Shown here piece by piece: positions 1-5,482 of a stretch of DNA of 7,934 bases. The position numbers and the translations under genes were made by a program. How positions within the stretch are numbered: position 1 is the first letter of the stretch; every line of letters starts with the position of its first letter. This DNA comes from JANRKG01 sp033763635 (GTDB taxonomy: Bacteria; Cyanobacteriota; Cyanobacteriia; GCF-001939115), in contig JANRKG010000072.1 in NCBI GenBank assembly GCA_033763635.1, positions 1-7,934 of the forward strand, given 5' to 3'. The notes beneath the pieces are model-generated. The model had not been told where the DNA came from and ran no database searches. It saw only the letters and a list, made by a program, of their open reading frames with translations.

Positions 1-1
1 C

Positions 2-811
2 CAGTGAGGGGACCTCCCGATACCATAGACACAGTCCCACATCATGCCAGAACTGTAGAGCATTCTTCAGCTCGTCCGCGTCGACTTGTGCTGAGGCTTG
101 AAGATCCTCCACGGTGACGAACAGCCGCTTCGTCACTGCGGACAGGGTGTGCAGCCTGTCCAACACAGATCGGTACACGGCGGGTCGCTCCTGGAAGAGA
201 TGAGGGAAGGCATCTCTCTGTTGCATGATGAGCCTGCAGACGAGCGCCTCACGCAGCCTATCGATGCAGTTGTGGAGGCCGATGTGCTCGTCTGTGCAGC
301 CCACCATCCAGCAGCTGACGCCCTCGTCACGAGGCTCCGGCACGACAACACTGGAGCGGCCGCATGTGCGCTGCCTCCGCCTGTGGACGTAGTCCTGTGC
401 AGCGTCCAGCACAAGGCAATATCTTTCCAGCGCGTCCTCCGGAGTCACCAGGTCGGCCTTGTTGCCCACGAGGCCGAACACAGCCCCCGAGGTGCGAGCC
501 TGTATGTCGGCGATCCACTGCAGCACGTCTGTGGAGCTGGCCTCGGCGTCATCGCTCAGGTCGAAGACCAGCAGGTACACGGCCTGGCGAGTGAAGAAGC
601 ACTGATGGGTGCCGCGGTACGCGTGCTGCCCGGCGTAGTCCCACACGATGAGCTTCAGCAGGGCCTCGTCACCGTCCGCAACGCCCAGAGGATTCAGCCA
701 CGTCCTCTGCTGTATGCCTGCCGTGGGTGACCGCGAGGCTAACAGCTTGCGTGCACCGCCATCGTCTCGCATGAGGCGGCGGCATAACACAGACTTCCCG
801 ACGTTCTCTTT
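2..811 (-). other. Roc-COR (ROCO/LRRK-like) GTPase segment, partial
   Basis: ROCO proteins are multidomain GTPases in which a Ras-like Roc domain is always followed by a COR dimerisation domain. In the fused frame the G motifs appear in order: P-loop GKENVGKS (258-265), a switch-I-like SPTAGIQQRTW near 290-300, switch II WDYAGQHAYRGTHQCFFTRQ (315-334, the Roc form of DxxG followed by THQxF), and NKAD (375-378). A COR-like region starts near 440 and reaches LQFWHDVGLCLWYREVPSL at the window edge, which fits the COR pattern of a late helix then a hydrophobic strand. The usual upstream leucine-rich repeats are absent, replaced by PepA. Composition differs from its neighbour: 38/60 G+C in bases 241-300 against 29/60 in 1141-1200. 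A run of Cys, Trp and Arg residues adds to a eukaryotic look. The Roc assignment is firm; the host of origin is not known. Confidence 0.82.
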
Positions 812-1585
812 GCCAACGATCGCCAGCTTCCGGCGAGGGGTGCCTTCCGGTTTGTAGGTCAGGTGAATGAATTTAGGAGGTAAATCAGAGGCACGGGCGA
901 CCCCCAGAAACGCGCCCATGCCCAACCGCTCACACTCTTCCCCTTCCAGAATCTCCACTTCCAGACCATGATCTTGCGCAATCTTCAGGGCAGTATCCGC
1001 CATTGTTAGGGGATTCACGACATTGGGAGGAGCCGCCACCAGTTCACGGGCCAGAATGACTCCAGCACAAATCTGTTCGGCCTGTCGCAGCGCAGTTTCT
1101 TGACCCGCCAAGCCGAGAATCTGCACAGATTCGGGAAAACGGGTTTTCTCATCTGGTTCAGACTTGAAGCGGTTGTCCTGATGCAAACCGAGAATGAGTC
1201 CTTCAGCGATCGCCTGGGCTGTCATTGGAGAATTATCCTGCCAAATCGGGAAACTCACGCCCAGAGTTTGGCACTTCTCCTTACGACCCAATCTCCCCCC
1301 TTGAGCCGCCGCACGGCGGAGGGTATCCAGTTTCAAAGTTTCGGGTTTGCCTAGTCCCACCAGAATCAGTTTCCGGATTGAACTTCCGCCAACCCGTGTT
1401 ACTGCACTACTCCCCTCTTTCCCTTTAAATTCGGTGTCGCTGATGAGATCCACCAAAGTTCCAGACAGTTTCCCATCCAGTTCTTGCAAATCCCCCGTTA
1501 GCTCAACCGCACCTTCAAATAAACCGATTACTAACCCATCCCCTGCCCAGTCAAGTCTCTGGGCCTCAGTTACTTTAAGATCCAT
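2..1585 (-). CDS. Fused reading frame: PepA N-terminal half joined in frame to a Roc-COR GTPase (3' end outside window)
   Basis: One uninterrupted frame of 528 codons runs from the ATG at 1585-1583 to the left edge; I read it codon by codon from residue 253 to the edge and found no stop. Residues 1-259 are cyanobacterial leucyl aminopeptidase. From about residue 259 the text is a Roc GTPase domain followed by the start of a COR domain. The start is chosen because it begins like cyanobacterial PepA (MDLKVTEAQ) and a weak AGGT lies about 11 bases upstream. The product could not be an aminopeptidase: it keeps only the first metal-ligand lysine (K259, in VGK) and lacks the metal-binding aspartates, the NTDAEGR-type motif and the catalytic Lys and Arg. 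Whether this is a true fusion gene or an assembly chimera is open. The reading frame is certain; its biological reality is not. Confidence 0.75.
   Translation of the reverse strand, partial: MDLKVTEAQRLDWAGDGLVIGLFEGAVELTGDLQELDGKLSGTLVDLISDTEFKGKEGSSAVTRVGGSSIRKLILVGLGKPETLKLDTLRRAAAQGGRLGRKEKCQTLGVSFPIWQDNSPMTAQAIAEGLILGLHQDNRFKSEPDEKTRFPESVQILGLAGQETALRQAEQICAGVILARELVAAPPNVVNPLTMADTALKIAQDHGLEVEILEGEECERLGMGAFLGVARASDLPPKFIHLTYKPEGTPRRKLAIVGKENVGKSVLCRRLMRDDGGARKLLASRSPTAGIQQRTWLNPLGVADGDEALLKLIVWDYAGQHAYRGTHQCFFTRQAVYLLVFDLSDDAEASSTDVLQWIADIQARTSGAVFGLVGNKADLVTPEDALERYCLVLDAAQDYVHRRRQRTCGRSSVVVPEPRDEGVSCWMVGCTDEHIGLHNCIDRLREALVCRLIMQQRDAFPHLFQERPAVYRSVLDRLHTLSAVTKRLFVTVEDLQASAQVDADELKNALQFWHDVGLCLWYREVPSL
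812..1585 (-). pseudogene. pepA: Leucyl aminopeptidase (PepA, M17 family), N-terminal part only, truncated at the catalytic core
   Basis: PepA is a cytosolic, hexameric, di-metal peptidase that releases N-terminal residues during peptide turnover. This fragment has the macrodomain-like N-terminal domain (residues about 1-160, with GLFEGAVELTGDL, LILVGLGKPE and AEGLILGLHQDNRF). It continues into the start of the peptidase domain (ELVAAPPNVVNPLTMADTA at 181-199, LGMGAFLGVARASDLPPKFI at 221-240, KLAIVGK at 253-259). In intact family members VGK is followed by GxTFDSGG, carrying the next metal ligand; here it is followed by ENVGKS of a P-loop. Full-length enzymes are near 490-500 residues, so about half is missing. 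CGATCG at 817-822 and HIP1 at 1206-1213 mark this side as native cyanobacterial DNA. It diverges from the transglycosylase gene across a 176-base gap. Confidence 0.85.
1206..1213. repeat. HIP1 octamer GCGATCGC
   Basis: This is a perfect copy of the palindrome over-represented in many cyanobacterial genomes, inside the pepA portion. It supports a cyanobacterial origin of this side of the fusion. Confidence 0.9.
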
Positions 1586-1654
1586 GCCGTGTGCTTACCT
1601 GAAAACGTTACAACTTCATCTTTACTTCTAGTATCGATCAAGTAGGAAGAAAGA

Positions 1655-1702
1655 AGAAGGCAGAGGGCAGAGGGCAGATCTCCCTCTTACCCTCTGCCTT
1701 CT
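1655..1702. repeat. Long imperfect hairpin built from GCAGAGG-type heptamers
   Basis: A 13-base arm at 1655-1667 (AGAAGGCAGAGGG) is the exact reverse complement of 1690-1702. Inside it a second 5-base stem (GAGGG 1670-1674 with CCCTC 1682-1686) closes a 7-base loop, with small internal bulges between the stems. The left side is a tandem heptamer (GCAGAGG at 1660-1666 and 1667-1673) and the right side carries TCTGCCT twice, so it resembles the short tandem heptamer repeats scattered through cyanobacterial genomes. It lies between two divergently transcribed genes, so it is not in a terminator position for either. Dispersed repeat or RNA structure are both possible. Confidence 0.8.
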
Positions 1703-1713
1703 GCCTTCCCTAA

Positions 1714-1730
1714 GAAAATGCTAGATTTTC
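1714..1730. repeat. Short A/T-rich inverted repeat upstream of the transglycosylase gene
   Basis: GAAAAT (1714-1719) and ATTTTC (1725-1730) are perfect 6-base complements around GCTAG. The TGCTAGATT inside matches an extended -10 only loosely (TG, one base, then TAGATT against TATAAT). It sits about 32 bases before the ATG at 1762, where promoter or operator elements of that gene would be expected. No convincing -35 was seen. Confidence 0.3.
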
Positions 1731-1761
1731 AGAGACTTAACCATCAGACCGCAGGATTCCC

Positions 1762-3933
1762 ATGTTGAAGCGAGGACGAAAAACCCAAATCTCCCTGGTT
1801 GTTGGGGCAAGCATTGCCGCCCTGATGTTCGGCGCGACCCTTTCCGCCTGGATGATTGCGAACCGTCCTCGCCCAACTGATCCCAATTCCCCACCCGTTC
1901 TGACCCGCACTCCTCCAACCCAAGCCGATGCCGATCCTGTTCTGACTCGTCTAGCAATGATGCCTGTGAGCCAGCGGGCTTCCCAGTTAGAGTCGATCGC
2001 CCAAGGTTCCCCTTCCTCCAGCCGCAACCGTGCCCGTTACCTGCTGGCAACCGATTTGCTCCGGCAGGGACAAGCGGCAAAAGCCCTTTCCTGGTTAGAA
2101 GGGTTGGAGCAGGAGTATCCTCTTCTCTCAGCCTATGTGTTATCTCAGCAAGCACGGGCCTATGGCATGAGTGGGAATGCAGCGAAGGCACAGGCAACCT
2201 GGCAAACACTCCTCCAACGGTATCCGAATGACCCGGTTGCCGCAGAAGCTCTGTATGCTTTAGGAAAAATTCGACCAGCCTACTGGGATCAGGTAATTCA
2301 GAAGTTTCCGGCCCATCCTCGATCGATGGACATTGCACGGGCACGGTTAAAACAGCAGCCCGGACGGAAAGACATGTTGCTGCTCCTGGCAAACCACGCC
2401 TTCTACACCCCCGGAATCGTTGGCATGCTGGATCAGTTGGTCGTGCGCCATGCCCTCACCCTGAAACCAGCCGACTGGGAGGCGATCGCCTTCGCCTATT
2501 GGGAGAATCTGGCGTATGGGAAGGCCGGACGGGCGTACTTGCAAGCCCCCACGACAGCCTTACATCGCTACCGAGCCGCACGGGGAATTCAGTTAGGAGG
2601 TCAGGGAGGGCAGGCATTTAATCTCTATCAGCAGATGGTGCGCCAGTTTCCAGGAGCACCGGAAACAGCTCTGGCTCTCCGTCGGATGTCCCGTCTTGCG
2701 CCCACTCCTCTAGAAGGAATTGCCTATCTAGACCAGTTGATTAAGCAGTTTCCCGATCGCGCCGCTGAAGCCTGGGCAATCAAGGCAGATACCTATGAGG
2801 AATTGAAGAACACGAAAGCCGCTGCTCAAGCCCGTCAACTCATTCTGACGCGGTACAAGAACTCGGAAGCTGCCGCAGAGATCCGCTGGGAACGAGCCTG
2901 GGAACGGGCGAAAGTCGGGGATTTCCTGGGAGCCTGGAAGTGGGCACAGCCGATCGCCTCTGATGTTCCCCAGAGTAAACTTGCGCCAGAGGCGGCCTTT
3001 TGGGTGGGCAAGTGGGCGGCTCGGTTGAGCAAGTACCAGGAATCTCGAACGGCCTTCGAGTATGTGCTGAAACAGCACCCGGAGTCTTACTATGCGTGGC
3101 GATCGGCAGTGGCTTTAGGAATGAATGTAGGCGACTTCACTACCGTTCGTCAAATGAATCCCCCGGTTTCCCAACCGATACAACAGCCCGAATTGCTAGC
3201 GGGATCGGCAACCCTGAAGGAATTGCATGCGTTGGGACAGAGTGAAGATGCCTGGAAACTCTGGCAGGTGGAATTCAAAAACCCTCGAAAGCCTACAGTG
3301 GCAGAACAGTTTACGGATGGGATCATGCGCCTGGGGGTCGGGGATAATCTGGATGGGCTGTATATGGTATCCAGCCTGGCCGATCGTGAAGACAAGGCCG
3401 ATCAAGCTCAGTATCAATCCCTTCGCAAACAATTTGACTACTGGCAAGCCCTCTACCCCTTTCCCTACATGGATCTCATTCGCACCTGGGCACAGGAGCG
3501 GCAGTTAAACCCTATGCTGGTGGTGGCCCTGATTCGGCAAGAATCCCGATTTGAGCAAAATATTCGGTCTGCGGTGGGGGCAGCGGGGCTGATGCAAGTG
3601 ATGCCCGAAACAGGAGATTGGATCGCAAGTAAAATAAATTTGAAGCAATTTAGTTTGGATGACCCAAACGACAATATCAAGTTGGGCACCTGGTATCTGG
3701 ACTATACCCATGATGAGTATCAGAACCATTCTCTGCTAGCGGTTGCCAGCTACAATGCAGGACCGGGGAAAGTTGCAGAATGGGTTAAAAAAGGAGGGCT
3801 GGATGACCCGGATGCTTTCGTTGAAGACATTCCCTATGACGAAACGCGAGGATATGTGAAGTCTGTCTTCGAGAACTACTGGAATTACATGCGGCTCTAT
3901 AGTCCTGAAGTCTTAGCATTTCAGAAGCAGTAA
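1762..3933 (+). CDS. Slt-type soluble-lytic-like transglycosylase, membrane-anchored, TPR-rich
   Basis: This 723-residue enzyme is predicted to cleave the MurNAc-GlcNAc bond of peptidoglycan non-hydrolytically, leaving 1,6-anhydro ends, on the periplasmic face. Residues about 11-34 form one hydrophobic segment (signal anchor), followed by a Pro/Thr-rich linker. Residues about 65-560 are alpha-helical, TPR-like repeats (for example AKAQATWQTLLQRYPNDPVA), as in the Slt70 superhelical ring. The C-terminal SLT domain (about 565-705) holds the catalytic Glu594 in ALIRQESRF, then GLMQVMPETG (609-618) and ASYNAGPGKV (662-671), the hallmarks of GH23/family 1 transglycosylases. The ATG at 1762 is preceded by AGGA (1753-1756), five bases away. 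Gene order is divergent to the pepA fragment and convergent with the DUF3122 gene, whose stop codon directly abuts this one. Length and architecture match cyanobacterial homologues; I see no defect. Confidence 0.93.
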   Translation: MLKRGRKTQISLVVGASIAALMFGATLSAWMIANRPRPTDPNSPPVLTRTPPTQADADPVLTRLAMMPVSQRASQLESIAQGSPSSSRNRARYLLATDLLRQGQAAKALSWLEGLEQEYPLLSAYVLSQQARAYGMSGNAAKAQATWQTLLQRYPNDPVAAEALYALGKIRPAYWDQVIQKFPAHPRSMDIARARLKQQPGRKDMLLLLANHAFYTPGIVGMLDQLVVRHALTLKPADWEAIAFAYWENLAYGKAGRAYLQAPTTALHRYRAARGIQLGGQGGQAFNLYQQMVRQFPGAPETALALRRMSRLAPTPLEGIAYLDQLIKQFPDRAAEAWAIKADTYEELKNTKAAAQARQLILTRYKNSEAAAEIRWERAWERAKVGDFLGAWKWAQPIASDVPQSKLAPEAAFWVGKWAARLSKYQESRTAFEYVLKQHPESYYAWRSAVALGMNVGDFTTVRQMNPPVSQPIQQPELLAGSATLKELHALGQSEDAWKLWQVEFKNPRKPTVAEQFTDGIMRLGVGDNLDGLYMVSSLADREDKADQAQYQSLRKQFDYWQALYPFPYMDLIRTWAQERQLNPMLVVALIRQESRFEQNIRSAVGAAGLMQVMPETGDWIASKINLKQFSLDDPNDNIKLGTWYLDYTHDEYQNHSLLAVASYNAGPGKVAEWVKKGGLDDPDAFVEDIPYDETRGYVKSVFENYWNYMRLYSPEVLAFQKQ
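2482..2489. repeat. HIP1 octamer GCGATCGC
   Basis: A second perfect copy, in its longer GGCGATCGCC form, lies inside the transglycosylase gene. Additional CGATCG cores occur through 1990-7070, including several in the kinase gene. Confidence 0.9.
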
Positions 3934-3936
3934 TTA
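3931..3936. other. Abutting convergent stop codons (TAATTA)
   Basis: The plus-strand TAA (3931-3933) and the minus-strand TAA (3934-3936) lie back to back and form a palindrome, leaving no spacer. I found no G+C-rich hairpin with a T run on either side, so no intrinsic terminator is visible and transcripts from the two genes probably overlap at their 3' ends. Confidence 0.85.
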
Positions 3937-4461
3937 AACCAGATCTCGTGCCACTTTCTGCCACTCTTGCACCACATAGGGCGGAATTACCAACTCGCGG
4001 GGGTGATCCGCTAAAGGCACAAAAAGCCGCAGGGGGGGCGCACCCTCGATCGCCCGTAAAACCTCCAACACATCGTACTCTCCGACATTTGAACTCAGGG
4101 CAGGAACTTCGGTGATGTCCGTTCCCTGCCAAACTCGATCCTCTCCTGTCGCGATCGTCAAAGCAGCCGGATGGGATACCGTTACCAATCCCGGAAAACC
4201 AACGAGTCTCAAATGCAAAGCAGTAGTCTGCCCCCGTTCTAACCGCTTGAACAGAACCACCTGCCACGCTAAATCCTGATCGTCTCGTAAGGTTTGCAGC
4301 GATCGGTACATCAACTGATCCGATCCTTCCCCATATTGATGAACTGAGGCAATAACCGGGGGCAGCACAGGCCAGTTTCCCAGGATGAATAGTAAACAGA
4401 CTGTCAGGATTAAACCCAGCAATCCTTTTCGAGCAGCCCTGATCAGACCTTGTGCCATCAT
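3934..4461 (-). CDS. DUF3122-type exported protein of unknown function
   Basis: The 175-residue product resembles the cyanobacterial DUF3122 family; key stretches are RSLQTLRDDQDLAWQVVLFK and LHLRLVGFPGL, which I recognise by pattern. The molecular function of the family is unknown to me. Residues about 12-37 (GLLGLILTVCLLFILGNW) form a hydrophobic signal, possibly cleaved near PVIA/SVHQ, so the bulk should lie in the periplasm or lumen. The rest looks like a small beta-rich domain ending in PPYVVQEWQKVARDLV. The start is uncertain: ATG at 4461 or 4458, or an in-frame TTG at 4470; none has a strong ribosome site, and I prefer 4461. It lies 36 bases downstream of the secreted-protein gene on the same strand, so the two are probably co-transcribed. 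Confidence 0.75.
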   Translation of the reverse strand: MMAQGLIRAARKGLLGLILTVCLLFILGNWPVLPPVIASVHQYGEGSDQLMYRSLQTLRDDQDLAWQVVLFKRLERGQTTALHLRLVGFPGLVTVSHPAALTIATGEDRVWQGTDITEVPALSSNVGEYDVLEVLRAIEGAPPLRLFVPLADHPRELVIPPYVVQEWQKVARDLV

Positions 4462-4497
4462 GCGTCCCAATCCAACCAGGCTATTTTATCGCTGATA

Positions 4498-5103
4498 CTA
4501 CTTTTTCGGTTCGCTGATAGCAGGTTCACTCGCGGCAGCAGTGACCCGAAAGATGGATTTCCAGGATTCTACAGTTCCCGCTCCGATCTCTAAATCGGTC
4601 GTTCTGCCATCCGCCCATCTCAACCGAATTCGCATATTGCCACGAGGAGCATTGGAAAGGGCCGTCGCCAATTCAGGGGTTACACTCCCCCCCTCATAGG
4701 TGTAGACCTGCCCACTGATGGCAAACAAAATTGCTTGAGGGGACTCCTTGCGCGATCGAGATTCATAAATCGGTTCCTGCACAGGATAGTTAACCTCTCG
4801 CCGCTTGTTATGACCGTCGGATACGGTGCGAGTCCGCCACACTGTTCGATATCCCACAACCGTAGACCAGTAAGTTGTGTAAGTAGCCCGAATGCCCTGC
4901 ATTGACCAGCTACTCACAAAGGCGAACCCATCCCCAAAATTTTTGTCGTAAACCACTCGACCGTCGAAAGGGTCGTTAATCACACTGGACCAACTGACAC
5001 TTGCATCCTGGTTAATGGGGGCAGGTTGGACTGCAAATCCCTTAGGCACCATCAAGAGAGTAAAGGTCAATCCCAACCCTAGACGAAGTAAAGATTTATA
5101 CAT
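4498..5103 (-). CDS. Secreted protein of unknown function, signal peptide
   Basis: This is a 201-residue protein whose family I do not recognise. The start at 5103 is supported by AGGAGA six bases upstream; a longer reading from a TTG-type start at 5130 would precede the ribosome site and is unlikely. Residues 1-25 are a classic signal peptide (MYKSLLRLGLGLTFTLLMVP, then KGFA), with likely cleavage after AFA. The mature part is rich in Tyr, Trp, Thr and Arg (ATYTTYWSTVVGYRTVWRTR), followed by basic RRE and SRSRKE stretches. A later half with RIRLRWADGRTTDLEIGAGT looks like beta strands. No Cys lipobox, no membrane segment after the signal, and no catalytic motif are seen. It is probably the first gene of a two-gene unit with the DUF3122 gene. 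Confidence 0.78.
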   Translation of the reverse strand: MYKSLLRLGLGLTFTLLMVPKGFAVQPAPINQDASVSWSSVINDPFDGRVVYDKNFGDGFAFVSSWSMQGIRATYTTYWSTVVGYRTVWRTRTVSDGHNKRREVNYPVQEPIYESRSRKESPQAILFAISGQVYTYEGGSVTPELATALSNAPRGNMRIRLRWADGRTTDLEIGAGTVESWKSIFRVTAAASEPAISEPKK

Positions 5104-5108
5104 GTCAA

Positions 5109-5135
5109 TCTCCTGAGGACGATCTATCAATAATA
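5109..5135 (-). promoter_or_regulatory. Putative -10 element and Shine-Dalgarno for the secreted-protein gene
   Basis: On the minus strand TATTAT (5135-5130, one mismatch to TATAAT) lies just ahead of a short leader. AGGAGA follows near 5115-5110, six bases before the ATG at 5103. No good -35 is seen at the normal spacing, so the promoter part is tentative; the ribosome site is convincing. Confidence 0.4.
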
Positions 5136-5470
5136 GTGAATTAGGTACAGCAGGAATTCTCTAAACCATGATTTTCCGATTGCTGACGGTGAAGAATTAC
5201 GCATTCCTCCCTAAAGAACAAACCAGGATCATCAGTAATTATTCCGGAAGATTTGGGAACGGAAGGGTAGGCAACGGCATGGGCAACCGTTAAATCCATC
5301 AAATCTTTAAGTTAATGAAAAACTTATGGCACAAGTAGATTTACTAATTCTCAGGTGAAGAATCGCGGCAAATCACGATTGTTTCCAATGGACAGGGAAG
5401 AATAGAACTCATCAATAGTTTTGTGAAAATTCGCACAAAAAGTAAACTTTGTCTTACCCCTGAAGACATA

Positions 5471-5476
5471 CGAGGA
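5471..5476 (+). promoter_or_regulatory. Ribosome binding site that fixes the kinase start
   Basis: CGAGGA (5471-5476) lies six bases before ATG 5483. The earlier in-frame GTG at 5423 has no such site. The residues from 5483 on (MLTLAGYAISEVI) match the usual N-terminus of this kinase family, whereas the 20 extra residues do not. Confidence 0.7.
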
Positions 5477-5482
5477 ACAGGT

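Larger units (their letters stand above)
5104..5482. other. Divergent intergenic region, 379 bases, no supported gene
   Basis: This region separates the minus-strand secreted-protein gene from the plus-strand kinase and should hold both promoters. It contains a 6-base perfect inverted repeat TAAGTT/AACTTA (5308-5313 with 5321-5326) and weaker 5-base ones (AACGG 5273-5277 with CCGTT 5287-5291; AATCG 5361-5365 with CGATT 5376-5380). A 10-base direct repeat GGTGAAGAAT occurs at 5188-5197 and 5354-5363. I found no convincing NtcA site (GTA-N8-TAC) and no clear sigma-70 promoter on the plus strand. Confidence 0.5.

Noticed and set aside
98..730. A 210-residue plus-strand open frame at the left side
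   Set aside because: It is the antisense of the Roc-COR coding sequence, where the minus-strand frame shows ordered G motifs; the plus frame has no family features and no ribosome site. Its length follows from the high G+C.
1655..1702. CRISPR-like or terminator interpretation of the heptamer hairpin
   Set aside because: There are no regularly spaced repeats with unique spacers, and neither flanking gene ends here; both begin.
1721..2392. A 223-residue minus-strand open frame inside the transglycosylase gene
   Set aside because: It is opposite the N-terminal third of a well-supported gene; the translation is Ser/Arg/Gly-rich with no motif.
3934..4000. Possible intrinsic terminator after the transglycosylase gene
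   Set aside because: No stem-loop plus T-run was found; this stretch is the 3' coding end of the opposing gene.
3785..4267. A 160-residue minus-strand frame bridging the transglycosylase end and the DUF3122 gene
   Set aside because: It is out of frame with the recognisable DUF3122 translation on the same strand, and the residues are of frame-shadow type (many Arg, Ser, Cys).
5168..5293. A 41-codon plus-strand frame in the divergent intergenic region (MIFRLLTVKNYAF...)
   Set aside because: The nearest AGGA is about 12 bases before the ATG, too far for a normal ribosome site, and the peptide shows nothing recognisable; frames of this length arise by chance.
5423..5482. N-terminal extension of the kinase from GTG 5423
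   Set aside because: No ribosome site there; GAGGA six bases before ATG 5483 and the family-typical N-terminus favour the later start.
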